Source: Marinoscillum sp.
GTDB taxonomy: Bacteria; Bacteroidota; Bacteroidia; Cytophagales; Cyclobacteriaceae
Assembly: GCA_024305105.1 (NCBI GenBank)
Contig: JAMWZA010000013.1
Coordinates: 1 to 64,000, forward strand
Direction: 5' to 3'
Length of the DNA: 64,000 bases
The notes under the pieces were generated by a model that was given only the letters and a program-made list of their open reading frames with translations, searched no databases and was not told the origin of the DNA. Position 1 is the first letter of the stretch, and every line of letters begins with the position of its first letter. Shown here in pieces: positions 19,842 through 29,234 of this stretch. The position numbers were made by a program, and so were the translations under genes.

Positions 19842-21152
19842 CTATTCAGGTGGTTTTCCGAACAAGAAGTTTATGCCAAATTTCATATTGAATCCGGATG
19901 CTTCAGGGATATCCATAGTACCGAAAATATGATCTACAGCAACATAAGTCTGGAAAAACCCGCCTCTGAGCATTAGCCCAAGTCCCATGTCCAACCCACG
20001 TTGTGATGCTGCACTGAAAGTAGCAGAAGCCGCAAACCAATTACCAAGATTCTGGGTATAACCTATACCAAATGCACTTCTCATCCTTCCTTGAGTAAAG
20101 TAGTTAGAGATGGTTGCCTGTGCATAGCCGTTCTCCGTCACACGATAGCTACCATTTAGAAAGAGTTTGGAGTTAAGAGTCGTATTAAAACTCCCAGCCA
20201 CTGTATCTATGTCCAAGGATTCAACAGAATCTACTATTGCCGTAGCAAGTTGGTCGATATCATCAAATGAGCTTCCTTCTATACTAAAACTGGCTCCATT
20301 GAAGCTTGCCGTTTCAGAATATTCTTTCCAGGAGATGAAGCCAAGATCTACAGCGGAGAAACCTACAGTAATTCTATCAGTTAATTCGACCTGAGCTCCT
20401 AAATCTACTCCGAATCCGGTATTTTGATTGAATCCTAAATAAGCAAAGTTTTCGTCTTCTATGGCATCAATTCCTGCCAGCCGACTCACTCCACCCTGCA
20501 TGGAAACAGTGACTGAATAGTCATCTGGATCAGTATACACTGACATATTGATGTTGTCAGCGATCGAACCATGAAATAAACCTGTCAATAATTTCAATCG
20601 AGCACCCATATCGACGTTGTATCCAAATAGGTTAATCGTTCGGCCATACCCCACTCCTATTTCACGGTAGTGGGTAAAATCGTAAGAAATATCATCTATT
20701 TCATAACTTTCACCTAGATAGTTAGCATTTCCATCCCAGATGAAATTCACCAATTTTAGCGGATAAAAATAGGTCGCATCTACTCGCTCATTTACAAATA
20801 ATGTAACAAATCCGTTTTCACCAGTTCTAAAACCGATCATCAAGTCAGTAATGCTAGCAGTTGCATTGAAATATGCCCCGTCTTTTTGGTCTGCGAGGAA
20901 CCTGTCAATATCTATCAATGTAGAATCTCCAGTTTCTGTAAGTATATCCAGCATTCCAAAACTATTATTGACAGAAAGATCAATACCCGAGATTCCTGGA
21001 AGCGACACAAACACTTTAGCCTTTGGAAATACCGCAGGATTGTAATTGGTGTTTTGTGGTGTTGCGCCCTGCATCTGATAAAAATTCAGATTGAATTGAG
21101 CCTGACTTAACGTGGCAAGAGACAAAAAAATTAGTGTTAGGTATACTTTCAT
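19842..21152 (-). CDS. DUF5723 family outer-membrane protein
   Basis: About 436 residues. The ATG at 21152 directly opens a signal peptide (MKVYLTLIFLSLATLSQAQ); another ATG four codons upstream is possible. The body shows the family opening FYQMQGATPQNTNYNPAVFP, many amphipathic strands, and a C-terminal glycine-rich barrel end (LGLMLRGGFFQTYVAVDH, FNMKFGINFLFG). DUF5723 proteins are Bacteroidota barrels of unknown role, related in form to the PorV/FadL-like class. It follows the frameshifted lipoprotein gene, whose stop codon is one base upstream of this ATG, so they form a pair. Confidence 0.8.
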   Translation of the reverse strand: MKVYLTLIFLSLATLSQAQFNLNFYQMQGATPQNTNYNPAVFPKAKVFVSLPGISGIDLSVNNSFGMLDILTETGDSTLIDIDRFLADQKDGAYFNATASITDLMIGFRTGENGFVTLFVNERVDATYFYPLKLVNFIWDGNANYLGESYEIDDISYDFTHYREIGVGYGRTINLFGYNVDMGARLKLLTGLFHGSIADNINMSVYTDPDDYSVTVSMQGGVSRLAGIDAIEDENFAYLGFNQNTGFGVDLGAQVELTDRITVGFSAVDLGFISWKEYSETASFNGASFSIEGSSFDDIDQLATAIVDSVESLDIDTVAGSFNTTLNSKLFLNGSYRVTENGYAQATISNYFTQGRMRSAFGIGYTQNLGNWFAASATFSAASQRGLDMGLGLMLRGGFFQTYVAVDHIFGTMDIPEASGFNMKFGINFLFGKPPE

Positions 21153-21153
21153 A

Positions 21154-22784
21154 TTACTCGCCATTTAAGTCAACTGAAACAGTACCGGCTATACCGATCT
21201 TTAATTGTAAGGTGTAATCAGCAAATATTTCTACAAATTCGTCCTGCGATGCATTGAAAGATTCCAGCCTAATCACCGTTTTTAATGTGGTCGCATTAAT
21301 TAGTGCATCAATCTGCTCAGCATTCAGAGTAATTTCAGTCCGGCTATTTGAAGGCTCTAATACTCTACCATCTTCACCGAATAGTGTAGGCGAAGCAAAT
21401 AAAACGGAACCCTCTACAGAATTAATCACTACACTATCTTCATCCAGCATGAACAAATCCAAACTACCATCCAACGGCAATTGGTTTACCGGATTAACAG
21501 GGTGAGTTCCTGGGTGCCTTCCAGTTGTGATAAATCATCCAGCTCCACTTCGTTTTCATATTCAAAACCATTGATTTGAAAACTCATCGGAATGGATACT
21601 TTCGCTGTAATATCCATTGCTGATTCCGTATCCAGCCAGTTGCTTTGATCTGAATCATAGTTGGAATATCCAGAAAGGTTAAACACCATTTCATCTGGCG
21701 ATGAGGCCAGCAAATCTCTTAAGTTTGAATTATTCTCATTAATCTCAAAAATGGTATTAACTACCTCCCCATGGTTTGCCACTGGTGCCGCATTGATGGT
21801 TTGAGGATTATCTGCGAAGGAGCCCGAAAAATGGATAGTGTCACCGTCTTTAAGTGCATACACCCTCGAAAAGTCTAGTCCAGTTGGTAAACCAAATCCA
21901 TTATTAATGTTAAACTCTATTCGTGGTGATTCGAAAACGATACCATCTCCACCTAGATCCTCAAAAAAGCTAAGGTCGATACGTTGTTCTTCTACATCAA
22001 AGGTATCCTTGCCAAAAGACCCGAAAATGACATCATATTCCGGTCCATCAATTGACAATTTCAATTCGATAAACTCATTTCCTGACAGTACCTCACCAGC
22101 CTTTAGGAATATTTTCGCGTCCAGATTGATAAAGAACTTATTCGAATCTGACTCTGAAACCAAACTTGTCCTGTATCCAGATAAATCAAAACGTCCAATA
22201 TCTCTCGCAGGAGGCAAACCGCTTGGGTCGATTACGGATCTCATGGCAATACTATCTCCTGTCTCAAGGTTCACAAAGGATGGTACAGAAATCTGATAAT
22301 CTACTTCGTAAGGAAACGTAGAAATAAACTCAAGTGTAAAGTCCGCATCTTTATAATATATAGAGTCCAGTTGCTCTTCATCGGCTGTCGGAAAATCAAA
22401 CGAAAACGCATGAGATATAATTACAAACGTATCTATCGGTGCGATGAAAAAGCTCTTAATTGGACTTGGAATCGATGCACCATCCTCAAAGCTATTGATC
22501 TCAACAAATTCTGAACCCAACTCATAATCCGTCTCTATTTCATAACTGAAAATGATGCGTTCCTCTGCTGTAATGTCATAAGTACTTGTATCCGTGATCG
22601 TTTCTTCCAGAATTTCCCTAATATTCACCGTATCATTAACAAGTAGCAGTGCCACACTGCCTTCATAGTTGGGCAAATACGTATTATCCAGGTTAGGAAG
22701 ATTATCCAGATTACAGGACCCGAGAAGAATCATACCCAGTGCAATCACCAGATATGATTTAATGGTAGTTAGGTAGTTAATCAA
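21154..22784 (-). pseudogene. Lipoprotein gene with an apparent -1 frameshift
   Basis: The first frame (22784-21486) encodes 432 residues of a predicted lipoprotein (lipobox near MILLGSCN) that is beta-strand rich and ends abruptly at EGTQELTLLIR. The adjoining frame is open from just before that stop and continues with VNQLPLDGSLDLFMLDED for a further 108 or more residues to 21154, ending one base before the DUF5723 start codon. Reading through by stepping back one base at about 21486 gives a smooth continuation (LTLLIR then VNQLPLDG), so one base appears to be missing in this copy. The family is a Cytophagales surface lipoprotein beside DUF5723, of unknown function. A sequencing error or a true inactivation are both possible. 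Confidence 0.65.
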
Positions 22785-22905
22785 AATGCTCTTATAAAGT
22801 TGTTTCTATAAACTAATAAACAAAAATCAACTACTTTATTTAACAATCAAACTTATTTCGTCCAATCTTCTTAATCACTACATGAAATCCTTGTCATTCT
22901 TCTAA

Positions 22906-24261
22906 TTAATCTCGAATTACTCCTGATGGGTAGGTTATCACGCTCTCAAAACCATCATCGCCTACGGATGCAACTCCAAAAAGATAATTGTCAATCACAA
23001 TTCCCTCCAAAGTGTGAGCATCTACATCACCAATATAGCGGCTGTATTGCCAGAGGGGTGATGTGGTATTCCGCCAATAAATTTTATATCCTATTGCGCC
23101 CTTAACTTTTGTCCAGGATAGTTTGGCACTTGGCTGTACGATACCTCCCACTTTTACTTCTACAGGACTCGCAGGTCCACTGGCCATTGCTGCCAATGTA
23201 ATTGAGTTGACAGCCGTCATCTTACGACAATAATCAAAATTGACTCCTTCTATCACATCTCCATATTCGACTCCATTCTCCGTTCTGATATCCTGATGTT
23301 GTCGATTGTAGTTTTCATGTGCCTCCATGATTCGAACTCCAGCAAACCCTGCTTCATTGAATGGTCGATGATGACCTCCTCTGCCGAACCTATCTAGCCG
23401 ATAAATCAGAATCGGATTCATTTCAGGCATGTAAGCTTTGGTAGCTTGGTAGACATATCGTGCCAATTGCCGGGACTCACCGTCATTCTCTCCGCCATAA
23501 AATCGCTTAAGCATTAAACTTCTTTCGCTAGACAAACTATTATAAGGTTCAGAGAAAATCCTGAAACTCCGATTATCAATCACACCATCTACACCCTCTA
23601 TATTTCCAATCATGTCGTTGTTAAGTATTCCAATGATCTCCCACTCTTCGTCTTTCGCTTTTTCAGCCAGGTGCTTACCACCATACAGACCTTGTTCCTC
23701 TCCAGATAATCCGGCATAAACAATGGAGCTTTTAAATTTATATTTAGAAAGCACTCTTGCCGCTTCGATAGCACCAGCCATACCTGTGGCATTATCGTTG
23801 GCCCCTGGCGCATCAATGGTATAATTCTTAACATCTGACGCCCGGCTATCGATATCACCACTCATGATGGCATAACGGTTTGGGGTTTCATTACCTCGCT
23901 GTATTGCATACACGTTGACAACATAAGTGTCTTCGTAAATTCTGGTTTCTGGATCAGCCTCTACTAAGGTTCGCTGTTCATAGACTTCCAAACACCCTCC
24001 GCATTCCTTCGATATCTTTTCAAACTCAGACTTAATCCACCTTCTAGCTGCGCCTATTCCTCGTGAAGAAGAAACCGTATCTGACATGGTATGTCGCGTT
24101 CCAAAACCTGCGAGCTTTCGAATGTCTGTTTCCAGCCGGGATGAACTAACCGACTCGATTATGTCATACATTTTGGGATCATCAGGCATCTCCTGAGACC
24201 GGATTTGATGGGAAATAAATAATAGTGTAAAAAGTGAAATAATTAGTGCTTTCAAATGCAT
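22906..24261 (-). CDS. M28 family metallopeptidase, exported
   Basis: A 451-residue protein with a signal peptide (LIISLFTLLFISHQIRSQ). The M28 aminopeptidase core contains the bridging zinc Asp in PGANDNATGMAGAIEAARVL, the catalytic and zinc-binding Glu pair in GLSGEEQGLYGG, a further Asp in ILNNDMIGN and the last His in GRGGHHRPFNEAGF. The first ligand motif, usually GHxDS, reads SGDIDSR. The last 90 residues from ASPVEVKVGGIVQPSAKLSW form a fibronectin-like domain. It most likely removes N-terminal residues from peptides in the periplasm or outside the cell. Confidence 0.85.
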   Translation of the reverse strand: MHLKALIISLFTLLFISHQIRSQEMPDDPKMYDIIESVSSSRLETDIRKLAGFGTRHTMSDTVSSSRGIGAARRWIKSEFEKISKECGGCLEVYEQRTLVEADPETRIYEDTYVVNVYAIQRGNETPNRYAIMSGDIDSRASDVKNYTIDAPGANDNATGMAGAIEAARVLSKYKFKSSIVYAGLSGEEQGLYGGKHLAEKAKDEEWEIIGILNNDMIGNIEGVDGVIDNRSFRIFSEPYNSLSSERSLMLKRFYGGENDGESRQLARYVYQATKAYMPEMNPILIYRLDRFGRGGHHRPFNEAGFAGVRIMEAHENYNRQHQDIRTENGVEYGDVIEGVNFDYCRKMTAVNSITLAAMASGPASPVEVKVGGIVQPSAKLSWTKVKGAIGYKIYWRNTTSPLWQYSRYIGDVDAHTLEGIVIDNYLFGVASVGDDGFESVITYPSGVIRD

Positions 24262-24383
24262 GAAGGTATGGTTTGTTTCTAATTGTCTAAGTAATCAAAA
24301 AGAAATAAACTTTGTTTAACCGCTCACATAAAAAGCTGCTCCACCCTTACATATTCAGAATCCTGTAGACTTCTACGCTTTAT

Positions 24384-24391
24384 TACCTTTG
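24384..24391 (+). promoter_or_regulatory. -7 promoter box for the aminotransferase gene
   Basis: TACCTTTG fits TAnnTTTG fully and ends four bases before the ATG at 24396. The short distance implies a leaderless message. Confidence 0.45.
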
Positions 24392-24395
24392 CACC

Positions 24396-25586
24396 ATGCT
24401 TACAAATCGACAACTCTTTCTAGACCATCTGGCACAGACCACTGACTTCCCTCTGATGATTGAAATCGATCATGCAGAGGGCATCTACATGTACGCTCCT
24501 GATGGAAAAGAATACATCGATTTAATCTCTGGAATTGGTGTGAGTAATGTGGGTCACCGTCATCCAAAAGTAGTGGAAGCTTGTAAATCCCAGCTAGATC
24601 AATACATGCATCTGATGGTGTACGGAGAATATGTTCAATCCCCTCAAGCGCAACTTGCCAAAGCACTAACTGACACACTACCAGACCCTTTAAAAGCAGT
24701 CTATCTGGTTAACTCTGGCAGTGAAGCTATCGAAGGAGCCATCAAGTTAGCCAAACGGTTTACTGGACGACCCAATATTGTATCGTGTATCGATGCGTAT
24801 CATGGATCTTCACACGGAGCGCTATCCGCGGGTGGTAATGAAGTGTTTAAACAAAATTACCGCCCCCTGCTTCCCGGGCATCGACATATCCCATTTGAAG
24901 ATCAATCTGCTCTCTCTCAAATCGATGAGCAAACTGCAGCGATCATAGTGGAAACAGTACAAGGTGAAGCTGGTGTTCGCGTGGCACATCAGGATTATTT
25001 TCAAAAACTCCGAAAACGATGTGATGAAGTGGGCGCTTTATTAATACTTGATGAAATACAAGCTGGGTTTGGACGCACGGGGAAGTTTTGGGCATTTGAG
25101 CATTACAATATTGCTCCGGATATTTTCGTGACTGCCAAAGGCATGGGAGGCGGTATGCCCATCGGTGCCTTTATTAGCTCCAAACAAATCATGGATTCGT
25201 TGAAGGAAAACCCCATACTGGGACATATCACTACGTTTGGCGGACATCCGGTTAGCTCAGCTGCCTCACTAGCAACCATCAAGGTCATACAGGAAGAAAA
25301 ATTAATAGCATCAGTGGAACCAAAGGCCAACCTCTTTAAATCGGAACTAGTCCACCCGGCTATTAAAGAAATCCGCAACAAGGGTTTAATGATGGCTGTT
25401 GGTTTTGAGTCATTTGATGTGTTAAAACCGGTAATCGACCGAGCGATTGAATTAGGAGTAGTCACCGATTGGTTTCTATTTTGTGACAATGCGATGCGTA
25501 TCGCTCCTCCTCTGGTGATCACCAATGACGAAATTAAAAAAGCCTGCAAGATTATCTTACAGGCTATCAATGAGGTTGTTAACTAG
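24396..25586 (+). CDS. Class III PLP aminotransferase (acetylornithine-aminotransferase-like)
   Basis: A 396-residue fold-type I aminotransferase. Key parts are LISGIGVSNVGHRHPKVVEA near the N-terminus, the phosphate-binding VNSGSEAIEGAIKLAKR, the LILDEIQAGFGRTGKFWA block with the cofactor Asp, and the Schiff-base Lys248 in VTAKGMGGGMPIGAFI. These features are shared by acetylornithine, ornithine, 4-aminobutyrate and related omega-aminotransferases, and the gene stands apart from any arginine genes, so substrate is open. Minus-strand neighbours on both sides isolate it as a single transcription unit. Confidence 0.88.
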   Translation: MLTNRQLFLDHLAQTTDFPLMIEIDHAEGIYMYAPDGKEYIDLISGIGVSNVGHRHPKVVEACKSQLDQYMHLMVYGEYVQSPQAQLAKALTDTLPDPLKAVYLVNSGSEAIEGAIKLAKRFTGRPNIVSCIDAYHGSSHGALSAGGNEVFKQNYRPLLPGHRHIPFEDQSALSQIDEQTAAIIVETVQGEAGVRVAHQDYFQKLRKRCDEVGALLILDEIQAGFGRTGKFWAFEHYNIAPDIFVTAKGMGGGMPIGAFISSKQIMDSLKENPILGHITTFGGHPVSSAASLATIKVIQEEKLIASVEPKANLFKSELVHPAIKEIRNKGLMMAVGFESFDVLKPVIDRAIELGVVTDWFLFCDNAMRIAPPLVITNDEIKKACKIILQAINEVVN

Positions 25587-25591
25587 CGATT

Positions 25592-26767
25592 TTATATAAG
25601 TGGCTTCAACTCGAGCGTTGCCTCTAACACTTCACCGTTCTGTTTATAGGTCAGTTTAACACCACCTTCTGTTGCTTCCAATGTCTTTCTAATTTCTGGC
25701 AAAGTCAAATCAGCTACTGCAGTGCCATTTACACTCAACAGTTCAGCATCCACTTCTATTCCAGCCTCCTCAGCAGGACTTTCTTCAAACACGCGATGGA
25801 TCAAAATCTTCTTCATGTCCTTACTGAACTGTAGATTAATTCCACTGGAATTAACCACATATGGCTTCTCGAAATTTTCATTAGGGGCCATGTATAATTT
25901 ACCAGCAGCGTAATCATAGGTAATATTGAAATGCTTTAACACTCCATTGCCAATGATCCCAGCCACCTTTTTGTTATGCTGGATTCCATGTTTTGCCTGG
26001 CTTATCCCAATTGGCAACTCTTCTATTTTAAATGTACCAATGCTAAATTCCTTCACTCGTCCTTCATAGTGCATGGTTTCTTCATCACCCAAGCCTGAGA
26101 CAGGATACGAGTAATGTTCACCAGTTTTGTCAACAACATCATGTTTAGAAGCGAAAGGTGAATTAAAATCAAGTGTCGTTCCAGCCCCTGTATTAATGAA
26201 GAAGTTCTCCGTATACGACTCACCGTTATTCAGTGTGACTGACGCCTCAATCGTTGGAATGTAGTTCACTAGCTTAAATTTAAAGCCTTCAACAAACCCT
26301 TCATTCTGATACCCATCCTGATCAAATAACTTAAGCGTCATGTCCGAATAATCTACACGAACCACGTAATTCTTTAGTAAATCATAACCAATAATGCCAT
26401 CAATATTCCGACCGATTGTACGCTCCAAATGGCTTAGATCGGTGGTGTATAATTCAATTTCATCTAACTTTACATCATTAATCTCAATCTTATTATGCTC
26501 GATCAATGCACCGCTAATACTACCCTGAGCACTCGTCTTGGAGGATTGGTGATCCATTTTTAGATCCAGTTTCTTTGCCACATCCAAATCAATAACTGCC
26601 AGTCCATCTCCAGTGTCAAAAATAAAATCAACTGGCTCAGAGTCATCAACAGAAACGGAAACAAAAATATGATCGCCAAACAGCTCAAATTCCGTTTCGG
26701 TAATTAACTTCTGTGAAAAAGCAGAAAAGGCCAGTGCAGTAAATACAAGTGTTACTATTTTTTTCAT
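25592..26767 (-). CDS. Retropepsin-like aspartyl protease with PDZ domain
   Basis: A 391-residue exported protein (signal peptide VTLVFTALAFSAFSQ). Two pepsin-like halves follow: the first with the catalytic motif FIFDTGDGLAVIDL, the second with a degenerate NTGAGTTLDF. The C-terminal 90 residues are a PDZ domain (VFEESPAEEAGIEVDAELLSVNG). Such secreted aspartyl protease-PDZ proteins are frequent in Bacteroidota and are poorly characterised. Whether the second DTG-like motif (NTG) supports catalysis is uncertain. Confidence 0.82.
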   Translation of the reverse strand: MKKIVTLVFTALAFSAFSQKLITETEFELFGDHIFVSVSVDDSEPVDFIFDTGDGLAVIDLDVAKKLDLKMDHQSSKTSAQGSISGALIEHNKIEINDVKLDEIELYTTDLSHLERTIGRNIDGIIGYDLLKNYVVRVDYSDMTLKLFDQDGYQNEGFVEGFKFKLVNYIPTIEASVTLNNGESYTENFFINTGAGTTLDFNSPFASKHDVVDKTGEHYSYPVSGLGDEETMHYEGRVKEFSIGTFKIEELPIGISQAKHGIQHNKKVAGIIGNGVLKHFNITYDYAAGKLYMAPNENFEKPYVVNSSGINLQFSKDMKKILIHRVFEESPAEEAGIEVDAELLSVNGTAVADLTLPEIRKTLEATEGGVKLTYKQNGEVLEATLELKPLI

Positions 26768-26873
26768 TTTCTATTGGTCAGATTTTGATTGACCAATTTA
26801 CGGACAGATTTTATTCTTTGCTATAAAAGTCTTTAATTTTCCCCTCCTAAATACACTGAAAAACGACTTATTC

Positions 26874-27686
26874 ATGATTGATAAAGTAAAAAGTACCGTC
26901 TCCTTTTTAAAAGAGAAGGGCTATGAAAAGCCTGAGTTAGGAATTATCCTGGGAACGGGACTTGGAGCGCTCACCAACCACATTGAAGTCATCCATGAAA
27001 TCCCATATGATGAAATTCCGAACTTTCCGATTGCCACAGTAGAATTTCACAAAGGAAAACTCCTTTATGGAAAACTAGAAGGAAAGACCATTATAGCTAT
27101 GAGTGGACGATTTCATTATTATGAAGGCTACTCCATGGAAGAAGTAGTTTTCCCTGTTCGCGTAATGCAACAACTCGGAATCAAAAGATTACTCATCAGC
27201 AATGCCGCCGGCAATATGAATTTGAATTGGAAGAAAGGCGAATTGATGCTTATAGACGATCACATAAATCTGCAACCAGATAATCCGTTAAGAGGCAAAG
27301 CAGCTGGTGCTTTTGGTCCGATTTTCACTGATATGAGTCAACCATACGACCCTTCCATGAATGAAGTGATGGAGAAAGTATCGGCTGCTAATAATATTCC
27401 CCTGAACAAAGGCATTTATGTAGCAGTCTCTGGACCCAATCTGGAAACACGCGCGGAGTATCGCTATTTAAGAAACATCGGTGCAGATGTAGTGGGCATG
27501 TCCACAGTTCCTGAAGTTATAGCAGCCAATCAATTGGGATTACCCGTAAGCGCTGTATCCGTACTAACCGATGATTGTGACCCTGACAATCTAGAACCTG
27601 TGAACATTGATGATATCATCGCTACCGCTGGTACTGCAGAAAAGTATTTAGTCATTTTGTTCAAGGAAGTCATTAAAAACTTATAA
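26874..27686 (+). CDS. punA: Purine-nucleoside phosphorylase (trimeric type)
   Basis: A 270-residue cytosolic enzyme that splits guanosine and inosine with phosphate in purine salvage. The trimeric NP-II signature is visible: LGIILGTGLGALTNHIE, the phosphate site SGRFHYYEGYS, the NAAGNMNLNWKKGE block and the purine-binding region VSGPNLETRAEYRYL and VVGMSTVPEVIAAN. The length fits. It is followed after four bases by the nitroreductase gene. Confidence 0.94.
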   Translation: MIDKVKSTVSFLKEKGYEKPELGIILGTGLGALTNHIEVIHEIPYDEIPNFPIATVEFHKGKLLYGKLEGKTIIAMSGRFHYYEGYSMEEVVFPVRVMQQLGIKRLLISNAAGNMNLNWKKGELMLIDDHINLQPDNPLRGKAAGAFGPIFTDMSQPYDPSMNEVMEKVSAANNIPLNKGIYVAVSGPNLETRAEYRYLRNIGADVVGMSTVPEVIAANQLGLPVSAVSVLTDDCDPDNLEPVNIDDIIATAGTAEKYLVILFKEVIKNL

Positions 27687-27690
27687 TCCC

Positions 27691-28371
27691 ATGAAAACCA
27701 AAGAAATAAACGGCCACACCCACGTCCAATATGAAGGGAAAACATTTCCAGAAAAGGAAATGAAAGTTCGTGCTAAGGATTTTTATGAATTTATGGATTT
27801 AAGAAGGTCTGTAAGAGATATTAGCTCAAAACCAGTGGATGAAGAAGTGATTAAAAACATCATCAGGACTGCTTCAACTGCTCCGTCCGGCGCACACAAA
27901 CAGCCCTGGACCTTCTGCGCTGTATCCAATGATCAGATTAAAAGTGAAATCCGAAAAGCTGCAGAAAAAGAAGAATACGATAGTTATCACGGCCGCATGA
28001 GTGATCGGTGGCTAAAGGATCTTGCTCCTATCGGCACTGATTGGCACAAACCATTCTTGGAAAAATCTCCCTGGTTAATCATAGTTTTCAAAAAAGTTTA
28101 TGATGTAGCAGAGGGTGATAAGACTAACAACTACTATGTAAACGAATCAGTAGGTATTGCCTGTGGGATGTTGATTAGTGCGATTCACCAAGCCGGCCTG
28201 GTCACGCTCACGCACACGCCGAGCCCAATGAATTTCTTATCCAACATACTCAAACGTCCGAGCAATGAACGCCCCTTCCTTTTGCTACCTGTAGGGTACG
28301 CAGAAGAGGACGTTTTCGTCCCTGACTTGCAACGAAAGCCCCTAGATGAGGTATCAGTCTTCTTCATGTAA
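27691..28371 (+). CDS. Nitroreductase-fold flavoprotein, iodotyrosine-deiodinase-like
   Basis: A 226-residue FMN enzyme. RRSVRDISSKPV and TAPSGAHKQPWTF are the FMN phosphate and ribityl sites. The active-site lid motif of iodotyrosine deiodinase is retained: the Glu and Tyr of KEEYDSYHGRM and the Lys in DWHKPFL line up with the substrate-zwitterion-binding residues of the animal enzyme, and the C-terminal TPSPMNFLSNILKRPSNERP block is a family signature. This points to a reductive dehalogenase of halotyrosines, as shown for other bacterial homologues. It is probably cotranscribed with punA. Confidence 0.85.
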   Translation: MKTKEINGHTHVQYEGKTFPEKEMKVRAKDFYEFMDLRRSVRDISSKPVDEEVIKNIIRTASTAPSGAHKQPWTFCAVSNDQIKSEIRKAAEKEEYDSYHGRMSDRWLKDLAPIGTDWHKPFLEKSPWLIIVFKKVYDVAEGDKTNNYYVNESVGIACGMLISAIHQAGLVTLTHTPSPMNFLSNILKRPSNERPFLLLPVGYAEEDVFVPDLQRKPLDEVSVFFM

Positions 28372-28500
28372 CCCAAAAAACCCTTCGTTTAAACTCATTA
28401 AATAAAGATTTTCTCATTTTGGCAGTCTGGTAAAGTATTTTGGCAGTCGTCAGTCATTTTTATTTTTCATCTTGCTATCAAGTTTTTAAAGAGAAACAAC

Positions 28501-28567
28501 ATCCCGTTTACGGGATTCTTGTCTATAGCTGGTTGGAACCCTGAAAAGAAAATTTTCAGGGTTTTTT
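28501..28567 (+). terminator. Two hairpins, the second a rho-independent terminator
   Basis: A small hairpin ATCCCG-TTTA-CGGGAT lies at 28501-28516. A second, stronger one has arms 28537-28547 (AACCCTGAAAA) and 28553-28563 with a five-base loop, followed by a run of T, a standard intrinsic terminator. They sit 130-200 bases after the nitroreductase gene, far for a simple terminator, so a short separate transcript ending here is possible. Confidence 0.75.
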
Positions 28568-28616
28568 TATTGTGAAAAACCTGTTAATTTCAGGCTATCA
28601 CCAAGAAGCCTAAAAA

Positions 28617-29234
28617 ATGAAACTTATTGCCCCAATTCTTCTTTTCGTATGTTCCTCTAGTTTCGGTCAGGTTACAGGTAACTCTGACCAAATCAATGAA
28701 GCGACCAAACCCAAATTTGCTCTGGAATCGGGAATTATTAATTATGAAATAAGCGGAGATGGCACAGGGACTGCCACGCTTCATTTTGACCGCAATGGAT
28801 GGCGTAAGATTGAACACCGTCACTTAACCATTGAAAAATATGGTGTAACAAGTACAGAGCAAACCGTAGAGCTTGTAGACGGTGACTATGTTTACAAAGC
28901 CAACCTTGATTCCAAAAAAGGACAAAAGCAATTTGATAAAAGCTGGAGCGGCCTTCTCAATTACAAATCGAAAGAGGAAACAATTAGTGCTATCATGACC
29001 ACAAAAGGTGGTACGAAGGATAGTACCGAAGTACTTCTTGATAAAACATGCACCATTTGGAAGTTTGATTCAGGGACCATCTCAGAATTATGGGAATGGG
29101 AAGGCATTCCGCTAAAGGTCATTAAAAGACTCCCTGGCATCTCCTATGAAATCACTGCCACATCAATCGACGAGTTGGATTCGATTCCCGAAGAACGCCT
29201 GAAATCTTTGGAACCCATCGTTTGGAGCAATTAA
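28617..29234 (+). CDS. Exported protein of unknown function
   Basis: A 205-residue protein with a signal peptide (LIAPILLFVCSSSFGQ). The mature part is beta-rich with many charged residues (ISGDGTGTATLHFDRNGWRK, CTIWKFDSGTISELWEWEG) and one Cys. The pattern, a beta-barrel-like stretch with repeated Trp and a terminal EPIVWSN, is similar to small secreted DUF4412-like proteins, but I do not recognise it firmly. It overlaps the stop of the convergent flavoprotein gene by four bases. Confidence 0.55.
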   Translation: MKLIAPILLFVCSSSFGQVTGNSDQINEATKPKFALESGIINYEISGDGTGTATLHFDRNGWRKIEHRHLTIEKYGVTSTEQTVELVDGDYVYKANLDSKKGQKQFDKSWSGLLNYKSKEETISAIMTTKGGTKDSTEVLLDKTCTIWKFDSGTISELWEWEGIPLKVIKRLPGISYEITATSIDELDSIPEERLKSLEPIVWSN

